Source: Pseudomonadota bacterium (GTDB lineage: Bacteria > Pseudomonadota > Gammaproteobacteria > Steroidobacterales > Woeseiaceae). From it: a stretch of DNA of 64,000 bases. The notes beneath the pieces were generated by a model, which was given only the letters and a program-made list of their open reading frames with translations, searched no databases and was not told the origin of the DNA. The stretch is taken from the NCBI GenBank assembly GCA_027618995.1, contig JAQCGO010000002.1, positions 124,001 through 188,000 on the forward strand, read 5' to 3'. Each line of letters starts with the position of its first letter. Position 1 is the first letter of the stretch. Below, in pieces: positions 25,955 through 37,313 of the stretch. A program made the position numbers and the translations under genes.

Positions 25955-27955
25955 CTATTCAGCACCGGCTTCAGTTCCCGTTTCAGTTTCGGCACTGTCG
26001 CCATCCGCATTCTTTTGCCCGGGTCGGTCGGCCTCCTCAAACGGTGGCAGCGCAAATGGCACGGCGTCGCGCATGAGATTGACGCCATCTGCGCTTTTTT
26101 CCCGCAGGACCTCGCGAATAAAATTGTATTTCGAGTTGGTCTCGAAGGTCGTCTGTGATGCGTCTCGAAGAATTTTCGGCCGTATGAAGATCAGCAGGTT
26201 GGTTTTGACCATATCCGTCTTGCGACTGCGGAACATGGCACCCAGGCCAGGGATTCGACCAAGGAAGGGCACTCTCTGTTCGCTTTCGCGCATTACATCT
26301 TCAAGCAACCCGCCAAGCACCAGGATCTGGCCATCGTCAACGATGACCGTCGTTTCGAGCGTGCGCTCATTCGTAATCAGGTCGACTGCGCCAGCGGCGG
26401 ATTGCGCGATGCTGGATATTTCCTGCGAGATTTTCAGCAGCAGCGAATTGCCGTCGTTGATTTGCGGCGTGATGGTCAGCTTCACACCAACCTGCTCACG
26501 GTTAATGGTTTGAAACGGATTGACGGCGCCGCCGGCGCCGCCCGTGTTCGAGTACGATCCGGTCACGAACGGTACTTCCTGGCCAACATTGATGCTCGCC
26601 TCTTCGTTGTCCGTGGTCACGATGGATGGGGTGGAAATAATATTGGTATCCGCATTGCCTTCGAGCGCGCGCAGGATTGCTGCAAAACTGATACCGGAGT
26701 CGCTGATGCGGCCAAGCCCGAAAGTGGCTCCCTCACCGATCAAACTGGCTGGGTTGATATCGCCGCCGCTGGCTGCGGCGCTACCGAGTTGCACGACACC
26801 CGCACCAAAGTCAGGAAAATTTGTGACACCAATGGGCGAGTTCGTGCCATCTCCGCCAATCGCCCAGGTGATTCCCAGTTCTGCTGTCTTGTCAGCAATG
26901 ACTTCGACAACGATTGCCTCCACCAGAACCTGAGCACGCCGGATATCGAGCTTGTCCACGATCTGCATGAGCGAGCGCATCATCTTCGGCGGTGCATTGA
27001 TAATCAGCGCATTGTTCTGACCATCCGCCCAGACGCTGACCGCGTCGACGGAACCGGCCTGGGCGCCGGGCGCTTGCAGCTGTGCCGTAAAATGCGTCTG
27101 CAGCTTGGTGGCCAGCTCTTCGGCGTCGGCGTAGTGCAGGTAACGTACCTGCGTATCGCCACCGTCTTCCAGAGGTGTATCCAGGTGCGCAATCAGCGCG
27201 CGCAGGCGCAGGCGTCCGCTCTTGTCACCGCCGATCAGTACGCTGTTGGTACGCGCGTCGGCGACCAGGCTCGTGGTCACCGGTACGCCGTCGGCGCTCG
27301 GCTGCTGCGTCAGAGCGTTCATGATGCGCACAATTTCGCTAGCGGATGCGTGTTCGAGGCGAATGACTTCGACGTCTTCGTCGTTCGACTGGTCGATGCG
27401 CCGGATGATGTTGATCATGCGCGTCACGTTGGAGGCGCGATCGGAAATAATCAGCATGTTCGATCCGGGGTGCGCCGCCAGGTGGCCATACTGGGGTATC
27501 AGCGGTCGCAGGATTGGCACCAGTTGGGCTGCGCCGACATTCTGGACCAGCAGAACCTGGGTGACGAGATCGTCGTCGCCGACCGCACTGTCAGTCCCTA
27601 TTGGCCCGGCGAACTGTCGCGCCGTCGCGTCCGGAACGATCTTGATGATATCGCCGGTGGGAATCGCGACGAAACCATGTACGGCGAGAATCGACAGGAA
27701 CGCCTCATAGAATGCGCCGGCCGACATCGGCGTCGATGACAGCATCGTCACCTTTGCATTGACGCGAGCATCGATGATGAAGTTCTTTCCCGTGACCTCG
27801 CCGACGGCCTCGATGATCTGGCGGATGTCAGCGTCTTTGTAATTTGGCGTGATGGTGGCCTGCTGACTCCAGGCGAGCGGCAGGCTGCCGCTGCACAGCA
27901 GGACGATAACGAGAATGATCGACCGGCGTCGCAAATAGGTATTCGATGGGGTCAT
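25955..27955 (-). CDS. gspD: Type II secretion outer-membrane secretin GspD
   Basis: GspD forms the outer-membrane channel through which folded proteins leave. The signal peptide ends around LPLAWSQQA. The N0 domain starts ITPNYKDADIRQIIEAV, repeated N1-N3 domains follow (NMLIISDRASNVTRMINIIRR; DARTNSVLIGGDKSGRLRLRALI), and the secretin domain contains NVGQEVPFVTG and LGGLLEDVMRESEQRVPFLG. The 666 residues are of usual size. The C-terminal tail is acidic (ETETGTEAGAE) and may be the pilotin-interaction S-domain region. It overlaps gspC by 4 bases. Confidence 0.96.
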   Translation of the reverse strand: MTPSNTYLRRRSIILVIVLLCSGSLPLAWSQQATITPNYKDADIRQIIEAVGEVTGKNFIIDARVNAKVTMLSSTPMSAGAFYEAFLSILAVHGFVAIPTGDIIKIVPDATARQFAGPIGTDSAVGDDDLVTQVLLVQNVGAAQLVPILRPLIPQYGHLAAHPGSNMLIISDRASNVTRMINIIRRIDQSNDEDVEVIRLEHASASEIVRIMNALTQQPSADGVPVTTSLVADARTNSVLIGGDKSGRLRLRALIAHLDTPLEDGGDTQVRYLHYADAEELATKLQTHFTAQLQAPGAQAGSVDAVSVWADGQNNALIINAPPKMMRSLMQIVDKLDIRRAQVLVEAIVVEVIADKTAELGITWAIGGDGTNSPIGVTNFPDFGAGVVQLGSAAASGGDINPASLIGEGATFGLGRISDSGISFAAILRALEGNADTNIISTPSIVTTDNEEASINVGQEVPFVTGSYSNTGGAGGAVNPFQTINREQVGVKLTITPQINDGNSLLLKISQEISSIAQSAAGAVDLITNERTLETTVIVDDGQILVLGGLLEDVMRESEQRVPFLGRIPGLGAMFRSRKTDMVKTNLLIFIRPKILRDASQTTFETNSKYNFIREVLREKSADGVNLMRDAVPFALPPFEEADRPGQKNADGDSAETETGTEAGAE

Positions 27956-28890
27956 TGACTGGTTTCGTCCGCGATGTCGAGTTGGTCGGTGCGCAGCACG
28001 ATGACTTCGGGTTGCCCGTCACGTTCAACGGTCACCGCCACCTGATCAGCACTTCCGAGAGTTTGAAAAATCTGCATGGCTTGCGACGGATCACTGAGTG
28101 ACTGACCATCGATATCCTTGACTAAATCACCCGGCCGCAGACCAAGTGCCGTGAACTGGGCGCGATTCCGGCCCGGGTAAACCCGGTAGCCCTGTTGCTG
28201 GCCGTCAACAAAGTAGGGCGTCGGCCTGATGACGTCTGACAATTGCGAGACGTTCTGTGCGAGTACGGACTGGATCGACTGAGTGTCGTCTTTGGCCGGT
28301 GCTACGTCCGTCATCGCAGGCGCCGTACGCATCACGGCATAGCCAGCCGGGAAATCCTTGGGCAGCGTCAGGTTGGTCAGCACACCGTTCTCATTAAGCA
28401 CGACACGATCCAGGTATACGGCATGTAACTTGGCACTCGCGGTAACAGGATCGCCGATGCTATAGACTTTCTCATCCTTTCCGCCGCCGGAAATAATTGC
28501 GACGGCGCTTTCTTCTGCCGTACTTGCGATCGTGCCCTTCAGCGCGAGGTTCAGCCGCGTATCGCGATCGGCTTCGACAGCCGTGTCGACCGGGGCCACT
28601 ACGGCATCGTCGGCGCTGGCAATGCCAAAAATATGCGCGCTCGAAATGGCGTTGACCTCGGCCGCGAAGTTGCCGCTATCCTGGGCGCTGGCCACGTGCA
28701 CTGGTATGGCGACGATATCGCCACTGGCGGGCGCAGGCACGAGGGTCCAGAAAAGCTGCGCGAGTTGCCAGGCGATGACGACCACGAGCAAAAGGCTGAT
28801 CCAGTCGGGCAATAGCTGGCCAGCGGCGGCGATGGTTTTCGTGCCATCCATGCTGGCGAGATCTGACCACTTTGCGTCTGTCGTCATCAT
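27952..28890 (-). CDS. gspC: Type II secretion inner-membrane protein GspC
   Basis: GspC links the inner-membrane platform to GspD and helps recognise substrates. It has one N-terminal transmembrane helix (WISLLLVVVIAWQLAQLFW, about residues 31-49). A periplasmic HR domain follows (LNLALKGTIASTAEESAVAII, about residues 130-150). The C-terminal PDZ domain contains LGLRPGDLVKDIDGQSL and DQVAVTVERDGQPEVIVL. The 312-residue size is typical. It is the first gene of the gspC-D-E-F run, divergent from clpS with a 249-base gap that should hold the promoters. Confidence 0.93.
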   Translation of the reverse strand: MMTTDAKWSDLASMDGTKTIAAAGQLLPDWISLLLVVVIAWQLAQLFWTLVPAPASGDIVAIPVHVASAQDSGNFAAEVNAISSAHIFGIASADDAVVAPVDTAVEADRDTRLNLALKGTIASTAEESAVAIISGGGKDEKVYSIGDPVTASAKLHAVYLDRVVLNENGVLTNLTLPKDFPAGYAVMRTAPAMTDVAPAKDDTQSIQSVLAQNVSQLSDVIRPTPYFVDGQQQGYRVYPGRNRAQFTALGLRPGDLVKDIDGQSLSDPSQAMQIFQTLGSADQVAVTVERDGQPEVIVLRTDQLDIADETSQ

Positions 28891-29139
28891 GTGTGAGGTC
28901 GTTTGATTTTAGCCTTGCTCTATTTAACGCGGCGCCACGATGATACGGGTTGCGGTCGCCAGCAAACAAGCCCAGATGGGTGTAAAAAAAATCCATAATA
29001 AGCAATGATATACTGGAGCCAATCGCCTAATTCGTGAAGTGCCCTTGGAGATTAGGTTCCGATGCCCATATATAATATCCTGCAAACGTGGCCGGAAGGC
29101 TGAATTTGCCGGATTACGACAAATGAGCACGGATCGACG

Positions 29140-29469
29140 ATGACGGAACGGAAAGACCAGGGCGACAAGATCGGCAGCTACGAACTGGCGGTCGAAGAGG
29201 CGCGGACACAGGTAAAACAGCCGCCGCTGTATCGCGTCCTGTTATTGAATGACGACTACACGCCGATGGAATTTGTGGTTGATATACTCGAATCGGTGTT
29301 TGGCATGGAGCGCATGCGGGCCACGCAGGTAATGCTGGAGGTGCACACCAAGGGCAAAGGCGTTTGCGGCGTGTTCAACTTTGGCATTGCGGAGACCAAG
29401 GTGGCGCAGGTGAAGGCGATTGCGCAGCGGCATCAACACCCGCTGTTGTGTACGATGGAAGAGTCTTGA
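29140..29469 (+). CDS. clpS: ATP-dependent Clp protease adaptor ClpS
   Basis: ClpS delivers N-degron proteins to ClpAP. The 109-residue product has the core [20 protein letters not shown] with the substrate-binding acidic and asparagine residues, and [12 protein letters not shown] with the histidine that contacts the N-terminal residue. A variable N-terminal extension needed for ClpA action ([21 protein letters not shown]) is present. clpA starts 34 bases downstream, the standard pairing. The downstream neighbourhood includes aat, whose product creates N-degrons recognised by ClpS. Confidence 0.97.
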   Translation: MTERKDQGDKIGSYELAVEEARTQVKQPPLYRVLLLNDDYTPMEFVVDILESVFGMERMRATQVMLEVHTKGKGVCGVFNFGIAETKVAQVKAIAQRHQHPLLCTMEES

Positions 29470-29503
29470 GGATACAAATTCTGGCCACTCGGGAAGCAGG
29501 GCG

Positions 29504-31774
29504 ATGCTAAGTAGCGAACTTGAATACTGTCTGAATGACGCTTTCCAGAAGGCGCGCGACCTGCGTCATGAGTTCATGACTGTCGAGCATCTGTTGCTGG
29601 CGTTGATCGACGTTCCGCGCGTCCACGAGGTTCTCAAGGCCTGTAACTCGAATATCGCCGAGCTGCGGCGTCAATTGACCGAGTTCATTACCGAGCAAAC
29701 GCCACTGCTGGCTGACGAAGAGGACGCCGAAGTGCAGCCGACGCTTGGTTTTCAGCGCGTCCTGCAACGCGCGGTGTTTCACGTGCAGTCAAGAGGCAAG
29801 AAAGAGGTCACCAGCACCAATGTCCTGGTGGCGATATTCAGCGAGAAGCAATCGCAGGCTGTGTACTTTATGGGCCTGCAGGACATTACCCGTCTCGATG
29901 TGGTCAATTATATTTCGCACGGGGTGCCGCGATTGTCCGGCGACAGTAGTGAAAGCGAGCAGGCGGCGCCGCTCGAGCAGGAAGCGGAGGCGGATAAGTC
30001 GGCGCTGGAGCTTTACGCGAGCAATCTGAACCAGATGGCCATAGCCGGCAAGATTGATCCTTTGATTGGTCGCGAAACGGAAATCGAGCGCACGGTGCAA
30101 ATACTGTGCAGGCGGCGCAAGAATAATCCACTGTATGTCGGTGATGCCGGTGTCGGCAAGACCGCACTCGCGGAGGGGCTGGCACGCATGATCGTCGAGG
30201 AGCGCGTGCCTGAGATTCTACGCAATGCCACCATTTATGCCCTCGACATGGGAAACCTGATCGCTGGCACAAAGTATCGCGGCGACTTCGAGAAACGTCT
30301 CAAGGGAGTCATTGCGGAGATCAAAGACGATCCCGGCGCAATTTTGTTCATCGACGAAATCCACACGGTGATAGGGGCGGGCGCGGCATCCGGCGGTGTA
30401 ATGGATGCGAGTAACCTGATCAAACCGGTTCTGGCGAATGGGGATATCCGGTGTATCGGATCCACCACGTATGCCGAGTATCGGGGTGTTTTCGAAAAGG
30501 ACCACGCGCTCGCGCGGCGTTTCCAGAAGATCGATGTACCGGAGCCCAGCCTGGAGGAGACCATTGCCATATTGCATGGGCTGAAGAGTCGATTCGAGGA
30601 ACATCACGGCATCAAGTACGACAATGAAGCGCTCGATGCAGCCGCTGAGTTGTCGTACAAGCACGTCAACGATCGCAAACTGCCGGACAAGGCGATCGAC
30701 GTCATCGACGAAGCAGGTGCCAATCTGCGCCTGCAACCGGTGGAGAATCGCGCCAGCCGGGTCACGGTCTCGATGGTAGAAAATATCGTGGCCAAAATGG
30801 CGCGGATACCGGCGAAAAGCGTCTCGGCATCGGATCGGGATGTCCTGCGGACGCTGGAACGTGATCTCAAGTTGTCTATTTTTGGCCAGGATAAAGCGGT
30901 TGAGTCACTGACGGCCGCTATCAAAATGGCCCGCTCCGGCTTGCGTGAAGATGAAAAGCCGATCGGATCATTCCTGCTCGCAGGTCCCACCGGCGTTGGC
31001 AAGACCGAGGTGACGCGGCAACTTGCGATGTGCATGGGCGTCGAACTGATTCGATTCGACATGTCCGAATACATGGAGCGGCACACGGTGTCGCGACTGA
31101 TCGGCGCACCGCCCGGGTATGTCGGCTTTGATCAGGGTGGTCTGTTAACTGAAGCCGTCACCAAGAATCCACACGCCGTGGTATTGCTTGACGAAGTAGA
31201 GAAAGCGCACCCGGAAGTATTCAACCTGCTGCTGCAGGTTATGGATCATGGCACGCTGACGGATAACAACGGCCGACAGGCGAACTTCCGCAATATCATT
31301 CTGGTCATGACCACCAATGCTGGCGCGCAGGAGATGAGCAGGGCCTCGATTGGATTTACGCATCAGGATCACAGCAGCGACGGCATGGAGATTATTCGCA
31401 AGTCCTTCTCGCCGGAGTTCCGCAATCGCCTCGATGCAATTATTCAATTTGCGCCGTTGGGTCCCGATTCCATCACACGCGTGGTCGACAAGCTCGTGGT
31501 TGAACTGGAGGCCAAGCTCGGCAATAACAATGTAACGCTGGAACTGGATGATGCGGCGCGCACGTGGATTGCAACGCGTGGCTACGATGAAAAGATGGGT
31601 GCACGTCCAATGGCACGCGTAATCCAGGAACACATCAAGCGCCCGCTGGCTGAGGAGCTGTTGTTCGGCAGGCTGGCAAACGGCGGGCATGTGCGCATCA
31701 CTGTCAATTCTGACGATGCACTGACGCTCAGTTCTGAGCCGTTGTTGAAGGAACTGGAACACCTGCCCGAATAG
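29504..31774 (+). CDS. clpA: ATP-dependent Clp protease ATP-binding subunit ClpA
   Basis: ClpA is the AAA+ unfoldase of ClpAP. I start it at ATG 29504 ([19 protein letters not shown]; 756 residues, E. coli 758), because the upstream in-frame extension overlaps clpS. There is an N-domain, a D1 module with Walker [14 protein letters not shown] and Walker [15 protein letters not shown]. The D2 module has Walker [14 protein letters not shown] and [15 protein letters not shown]. The ClpP-binding loop is of the usual IGF/IGL type near [10 protein letters not shown]. It is convergent with infA, with only 11 bases between stop codons and no obvious terminator hairpin. Confidence 0.97.
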   Translation: MLSSELEYCLNDAFQKARDLRHEFMTVEHLLLALIDVPRVHEVLKACNSNIAELRRQLTEFITEQTPLLADEEDAEVQPTLGFQRVLQRAVFHVQSRGKKEVTSTNVLVAIFSEKQSQAVYFMGLQDITRLDVVNYISHGVPRLSGDSSESEQAAPLEQEAEADKSALELYASNLNQMAIAGKIDPLIGRETEIERTVQILCRRRKNNPLYVGDAGVGKTALAEGLARMIVEERVPEILRNATIYALDMGNLIAGTKYRGDFEKRLKGVIAEIKDDPGAILFIDEIHTVIGAGAASGGVMDASNLIKPVLANGDIRCIGSTTYAEYRGVFEKDHALARRFQKIDVPEPSLEETIAILHGLKSRFEEHHGIKYDNEALDAAAELSYKHVNDRKLPDKAIDVIDEAGANLRLQPVENRASRVTVSMVENIVAKMARIPAKSVSASDRDVLRTLERDLKLSIFGQDKAVESLTAAIKMARSGLREDEKPIGSFLLAGPTGVGKTEVTRQLAMCMGVELIRFDMSEYMERHTVSRLIGAPPGYVGFDQGGLLTEAVTKNPHAVVLLDEVEKAHPEVFNLLLQVMDHGTLTDNNGRQANFRNIILVMTTNAGAQEMSRASIGFTHQDHSSDGMEIIRKSFSPEFRNRLDAIIQFAPLGPDSITRVVDKLVVELEAKLGNNNVTLELDDAARTWIATRGYDEKMGARPMARVIQEHIKRPLAEELLFGRLANGGHVRITVNSDDALTLSSEPLLKELEHLPE

Positions 31775-31785
31775 GCAGGCGCGGG

Positions 31786-32004
31786 CTACTTGCCGCGGTA
31801 CACAATCCTGCCTTTGGTCAGGTCGTAGGGCGTCAGCTCAACCGTCACCTTATCGCCGGTCAGAATGCGAATGTAGTTCTTGCGCATTTTTCCGGATATG
31901 TGGGCCATAACGATATGGCCGTTTTCGAGTTCGACTCGAAACGTGGTGTTGGGCAGTGTCTCGTTAACGACACCCTCTATCTGAATGGCTTCTTCTTTCG
32001 CCAA
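31786..32004 (-). CDS. infA: Translation initiation factor IF-1
   Basis: IF-1 binds the ribosomal A site during initiation. The 72-residue S1/OB-fold protein matches the universal pattern ([20 protein letters not shown], then [21 protein letters not shown] and [16 protein letters not shown]). Length is exactly that of the E. coli protein. It lies 74 bases downstream of aat on the same strand, in the conserved clpA/infA/aat neighbourhood. Confidence 0.98.
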   Translation of the reverse strand: MAKEEAIQIEGVVNETLPNTTFRVELENGHIVMAHISGKMRKNYIRILTGDKVTVELTPYDLTKGRIVYRGK

Positions 32005-32078
32005 GGTCTGCAGTTCTCCGTGCTAAAAGGCTGGCGAATTGTGCAGAAACGAACCGCCCATTGCAATGCAGTGCATGG

Positions 32079-32813
32079 CTATTTGGCCAGTAAATCGGCG
32101 ATTGGCAGTGGTTTCGACGGCCAGCAACTGAATTGGCGCCGGTTCGAGCATGCTGCTCGCAGAATTTCGGTGAAGCTGATTCGGGGAATCTGTGTCGCTC
32201 CGAGCGAGAGCAAATGTGGCGAAAGTACCTGGCAGTCGAGCAGGGCAAACTCGTTACGCACAAGCACCTGGCAAAGTGCAAGCAGCGCAAACTTGGACGC
32301 ATGGTCGGAGTGACTGAACATCGACTCGCCGAAAAACACCTTGCCGATGCTGAGTCCATAGATACCGCCTACCAGTCGGGTGCCGTCCCGGACTTCGACC
32401 GAGTGTGCCCAGCCCTCCGCGTGCAGTTGTTCATAGGCCGCAATCATGCTCGGCGTGATCCAGGTACCTTGTTGGGCACGTCGCCTGCCGGCACAAGCAT
32501 GAATGACGTCGGAGAACGCGAGGTTGTAACTGGCGGTGAGGGTCGTGCTGCGTATGTATTGCCGCAGTCTTCGTGAAACACGAAATTCCCCGGGCCGCAG
32601 GACACAGCGCGGATCCGGTGACCACCAGAGGATCGGCTGTCCGTCTTCGTACCACGGAAAAATGCCGGACGCGTAGGCGCTGAGCAGGCGTGCGCTGCTG
32701 AGGTCGCCACCGGCGGCGAGCAATCCGTCCGGTTCTCGTAACGCGGACTCGACGTCGGGAAAATACAGTGGTGAATCCTGCGGGCTCAGCCACTCGACTC
32801 GCGGGCCGCTCAC
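32079..32813 (-). CDS. aat: Leucyl/phenylalanyl-tRNA--protein transferase
   Basis: Aat adds Leu or Phe to N-terminal Lys or Arg, creating N-degrons for ClpS/ClpAP. The 244 residues include the family blocks FPDVESALREPDGLLAAGGDL, AYASGIFPWYEDGQPILWWSPDPR, GTWITPSMIAAYEQLHAEG, and VGGIYGLSIGKVFFGESMFS. Start ATG 32813 overlaps the preceding acyltransferase gene by 4 bases. Position next to infA and near clpSA is conserved and makes biological sense, since ClpS reads the signal Aat writes. Confidence 0.97.
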   Translation of the reverse strand: MSGPRVEWLSPQDSPLYFPDVESALREPDGLLAAGGDLSSARLLSAYASGIFPWYEDGQPILWWSPDPRCVLRPGEFRVSRRLRQYIRSTTLTASYNLAFSDVIHACAGRRRAQQGTWITPSMIAAYEQLHAEGWAHSVEVRDGTRLVGGIYGLSIGKVFFGESMFSHSDHASKFALLALCQVLVRNEFALLDCQVLSPHLLSLGATQIPRISFTEILRAACSNRRQFSCWPSKPLPIADLLAK

Positions 32814-33955
32814 GATTTGTCCCTGGCATCGCGGCGATACGGGCTGTGGCTCTGTACCGACTGCATGTAGCGCTCCACATGCCGCGTTTCCCTGTCAACG
32901 TAGGCGCCAATGGCAGAGAAAAACTCCGGGTGCTGCAGCCAATGCGCGGACCAGGTTTCGATCGGAGAGAATCCGCGTGCGATCTTGTGTTCACCCTGGG
33001 TACCTGGCTCGAAAAGCGTCTTGCCGGTTTCGATGCAGTATTCAATGCCCTGGTAGTAACAGGTCTCGAAATGCAGCGCGTCATAGTTGCCGTCGCTGCC
33101 CCAGTAACGACCGTACAAGGTAGTTGTACTTTCGAAGAAAACGGCTGCCGCGATCGTCTTGCCGGCAATCTCTGCGAATACGACGAGTACTTTGTCGGGC
33201 ATCGTGTCGCTGATTGTTTGGAAGAACTGCAGGTCAAAGTACGGCAGCACGCCGCGCCGCAGAAACGTGACACTGATAAGCTCGTAGGCCCGGCACCAGT
33301 CTGCGGCCGACATGTCGCCGCCGTGCAGCCGGCGAAAGGTAACGCCCGCATCAGCCACGCGACGACGATCCTGGCGAACCTTCTTACGTTTCGCAGCACT
33401 AAACGTGCGCACAAAGCCATCGAAGTCATTGTAGTTTCGGTTGTGCCAGTGAAACTGGCAGTCTTTGCGTACCTTGAGTTGCAGGTCGCGGCACATCTCA
33501 AGGTCGAACGCGGCCGGAAACAGCACGTGCAAGGAGGAGTAGTGACCGTCTTCGGCCAGTTGTATAGCTGCACGCAACAACAGGTTCGCGCCTTCCTGGT
33601 CAGCGGCATCCCTGAGTAACAGCCGGGAGCTTGTTGCCGGCGTGAACGGCACGGCGGAAACGAGTTTCGGGTAGTACTCCAGGCCAGCGCGTTGATAGGC
33701 CTCTGCCCACGCCCAATCGAAGACGAATTCGCCCCAGGAGTGGCTTTTTTCGTAGAGCGGCATTGCGCCTCGCAGCACACCGTCCTGATACAGGGTCAGA
33801 TGGCGCGGTGTCCAGCCGGTCGCCGGCGACACCGAACCGCTGTCCTCGGCCGCGCGCAGAAAAGCATGTTGCAGGAACGGGTAGTCGTCAGTGAGCAGGG
33901 CATTCCAGTCCTGAGCCGGAATGGCACTTATCGAGTCGTTTACCGTGATCGTTAT
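32810..33955 (-). CDS. GNAT/FemAB-like acyltransferase (COG3146, DUF482), canonical start codon missing
   Basis: A family of unknown substrate, often annotated as a predicted N-acyltransferase or peptidoglycan-biosynthesis protein. Core features are visible: LRGAMPLYEKSHSWGEFVFDWAWA, FHWHNRNYNDFDGFV, FSAAKRKKVRQDRRRV, RGFSPIETWSAHWL. The first ATG/GTG/TTG in frame is GTG at 33832, but homology clearly extends upstream (SISAIPAQDWNALL, PFLQHAFLRAAEDSGS). The expected N-terminus would begin at codon 33955-33953, which reads ATA (Met-Thr-Ile-Thr-Val-Asn-Asp if it were ATG). That codon is 5 bases after the trxB stop. An ATG-to-ATA change or a non-standard start is implied. If the gene really starts at 33832 it loses about 41 conserved residues. 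It overlaps aat by 4 bases. Confidence 0.75.
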   Translation of the reverse strand: MTITVNDSISAIPAQDWNALLTDDYPFLQHAFLRAAEDSGSVSPATGWTPRHLTLYQDGVLRGAMPLYEKSHSWGEFVFDWAWAEAYQRAGLEYYPKLVSAVPFTPATSSRLLLRDAADQEGANLLLRAAIQLAEDGHYSSLHVLFPAAFDLEMCRDLQLKVRKDCQFHWHNRNYNDFDGFVRTFSAAKRKKVRQDRRRVADAGVTFRRLHGGDMSAADWCRAYELISVTFLRRGVLPYFDLQFFQTISDTMPDKVLVVFAEIAGKTIAAAVFFESTTTLYGRYWGSDGNYDALHFETCYYQGIEYCIETGKTLFEPGTQGEHKIARGFSPIETWSAHWLQHPEFFSAIGAYVDRETRHVERYMQSVQSHSPYRRDARDKS

Positions 33956-33960
33956 CGTGA

Positions 33961-34941
<981 letters not shown>

Positions 34942-34981
34942 TCATCGCGATTTCAGCGCGACGTTGCAGTCTACTTTAGAT

Positions 34982-37306
34982 ATGGCAAGAGCCCAAAAGA
35001 ACACTCAGCCGGCATCCCGCTTGTCGGCCCAGGTATCGACCGCACTTCGCGAAAGCGCGCTGTATGTCTTTGGCGTACTCGCGTTCATCCTCTGGTATGC
35101 CCTGTCGACCTACGATCAGGACGACCCGTCATTCAGCCAGGTGACCAGTTCCGCCGTCGTTAACAACGGCATTGGTCACGCCGGCGCGCTGGTTTCCGAC
35201 CTGCTGTTCGATGGGTTCGGCCGGCCCGCCTATCTTTTCACGATAATGCTGCTTTACCTTGGCTGGATGTTGTACCGGGAACAGAAAACTCAACAGCCCT
35301 GGACACGGATGGATTACGGCCTGCGGGTCGGTGGCTTCACGCTGACCCTGGTGACCAGCTGCGCCTTGTCGGCTCTGCACTTCTCGTCGGAGGGATTCGA
35401 CCAAACTGCGGGCGGGATCATTGGTCAGGTTCTTGGCGACTGGCTGAAGTCGGTCATGAAGTTGCTCGGTGCCAGCACGCTGTTGTTTGTCATCTGGGTT
35501 GCGTCGCTCTCCCTGTTTCTCGGTATCTCGTGGTTCTCGGTCATGGACCGGATCGGGCGCTGGTGCCTGTCCGGCTATGAAACAGCGCGCTACAAAATCG
35601 GTGAGTTGCGCGACAAGGCGGAAGGCCGCAAGCAACAGGCGGCCCGGCAGGATGTGCTGGAAACCGAGAAAAAGCGTACGGCCGGCAGGAGTCGTCCGCG
35701 CATTGAACCGGTGGTGCCGTCGCTGGTCCCGAGCGAACGCGCTGAACGCGAACGGCAGGTGCCGTTGTTTGAGCCCGCGGCTGCGGGTGAGTTACCGCCG
35801 TTGTCGCTGCTGGATGACCCACCCGCGCATCGCTCCGGATATTCGGCAGAGTCGCTCGAGGCCATGTCGCGACTCGTTGAATTGAAATTGAAAGACTTTG
35901 GTGTCGACGTCGAGGTCAAGTCGGTCTCGCCGGGACCGGTTATCACGCGTTTTGAGCTTGATCCGGCGCCCGGCGTCAAAGTCAGCCAGATCTCGAACCT
36001 GTCGAAAGACATTGCTCGCGCCCTGTCTGTGGTTAGTGTGCGCATAGTTGAGGTTATTCCCGGCAAGTCCTTCGTCGGGCTGGAAATCCCGAACGAGAAC
36101 CGCGAACTCGTGAATCTCGGCGAAATTCTCAAGTCGGAGGCCTACGAAAAAATGGCGTCGTCCCTGACCCTGGCATTGGGCAAGGACATCGGTGGTCATT
36201 CGGTGGTCGCCGATCTTGCGCGCATGCCGCATCTGCTGATTGCCGGTACAACGGGCTCGGGTAAGTCCGTTGCTATCAATGCGATGGTCCTGAGTCTCTT
36301 GTACAAGGCGCCACCCGATCAGGTGCGCCTGATCATGATCGACCCGAAGATGCTCGAGTTGTCGGTCTACGAAGGCATTCCACATCTGTTGACGCCGGTA
36401 GTGACGGACATGAAGGATGCGGCCAATGCGCTGCGCTGGTGTGTCGCCGAAATGGACCGGCGCTACCGATTGATGTCGGCTCTGGGTGTGCGCAACATCG
36501 GTGGCTATAACCGCAAGGTCAAAGACGCCATGGAGGCGGGTGAACCGATACCGGATCCGACATTTATCGCGCCGTTTTTGTTTGACGAAGACAAACCACC
36601 GGTAGAGCATCCAATGCTGACACCACTGCCGTATATCGTCGTAATCATCGATGAGTTGGCGGACCTGATGATGGTCGTCGGCAAGAAAGTCGAAGAGATC
36701 ATTGCCCGCCTGGCACAGAAGGCTCGGGCCTCCGGCATCCACATGCTGCTGGCAACGCAACGCCCGTCGGTCGACGTCATCACCGGCCTGATCAAGGCAA
36801 ACGTGCCGACTCGCATCGCGTTCCAGGTTTCTGCGAAAGTCGATTCGCGTACGATCCTGGACCAGATGGGTGCGGAAAATCTGCTTGGTCATGGCGACAT
36901 GCTGTACCTGCCGCCGGGCACATCGTTGCCGGTACGAGTGCATGGCGCGTTTGTCGCCGACCACGAAGTGCATGCGGTGGTACGACATCTGAAGAAAAGT
37001 GGCGGGCCGTGTTATGTCGAGGATGTCCTCGACGGCGCATCAGGTTCAACGCCGGGATTGACGGGTCTCGATCCATTGCCGGGGAACGGCGTCGATGCGG
37101 AGCAGGATCCCCTGTATGACCAGGCGGTGCAGATCGTGCTGGAAACACGCAAAGCCTCGATTTCCGGGGTCCAGCGGCGCCTGAAGATCGGCTACAACCG
37201 TGCCGCAAGAATGGTGGAAACGATGGAAGCGACAGGTCTGGTCGGGCCGCTGCAGTCCAATGGATCGCGGGAAATACTGATCCCGTCGGCAGGCGGCGAG
37301 GACTAG
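34982..37306 (+). CDS. ftsK: DNA translocase FtsK
   Basis: FtsK coordinates chromosome segregation and dimer resolution with septation. Start ATG 34982 ([13 protein letters not shown]; 774 residues) is preferred; an upstream ATG at 34919 would overlap the trxB start. About four N-terminal membrane helices are visible ([51 protein letters not shown]). A short linker precedes the motor with Walker [16 protein letters not shown] and [12 protein letters not shown]. The C-terminal gamma domain ([20 protein letters not shown]) recognises KOPS sites. The linker is much shorter than that of E. coli FtsK (1329 residues). lolA follows by 7 bases. Confidence 0.97.
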   Translation: MARAQKNTQPASRLSAQVSTALRESALYVFGVLAFILWYALSTYDQDDPSFSQVTSSAVVNNGIGHAGALVSDLLFDGFGRPAYLFTIMLLYLGWMLYREQKTQQPWTRMDYGLRVGGFTLTLVTSCALSALHFSSEGFDQTAGGIIGQVLGDWLKSVMKLLGASTLLFVIWVASLSLFLGISWFSVMDRIGRWCLSGYETARYKIGELRDKAEGRKQQAARQDVLETEKKRTAGRSRPRIEPVVPSLVPSERAERERQVPLFEPAAAGELPPLSLLDDPPAHRSGYSAESLEAMSRLVELKLKDFGVDVEVKSVSPGPVITRFELDPAPGVKVSQISNLSKDIARALSVVSVRIVEVIPGKSFVGLEIPNENRELVNLGEILKSEAYEKMASSLTLALGKDIGGHSVVADLARMPHLLIAGTTGSGKSVAINAMVLSLLYKAPPDQVRLIMIDPKMLELSVYEGIPHLLTPVVTDMKDAANALRWCVAEMDRRYRLMSALGVRNIGGYNRKVKDAMEAGEPIPDPTFIAPFLFDEDKPPVEHPMLTPLPYIVVIIDELADLMMVVGKKVEEIIARLAQKARASGIHMLLATQRPSVDVITGLIKANVPTRIAFQVSAKVDSRTILDQMGAENLLGHGDMLYLPPGTSLPVRVHGAFVADHEVHAVVRHLKKSGGPCYVEDVLDGASGSTPGLTGLDPLPGNGVDAEQDPLYDQAVQIVLETRKASISGVQRRLKIGYNRAARMVETMEATGLVGPLQSNGSREILIPSAGGED

Positions 37307-37313
37307 GAGCAGA

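Noticed and set aside
26402-27739. A 445-codon plus-strand open frame
   Set aside because: It lies entirely antisense to gspD, whose frame is strongly conserved; the antisense frame has no recognisable domain and reflects GC-rich codon structure.
32431-33780. A 449-codon minus-strand frame overlapping the acyltransferase and aat
   Set aside because: It runs in another frame of the same strand across two conserved genes, is Arg- and Ser-rich, and shows no domain.
35792-36988. A 398-codon minus-strand open frame
   Set aside because: It is antisense to the ftsK motor domain, shows no ribosome site, and its residues mirror ftsK codons.
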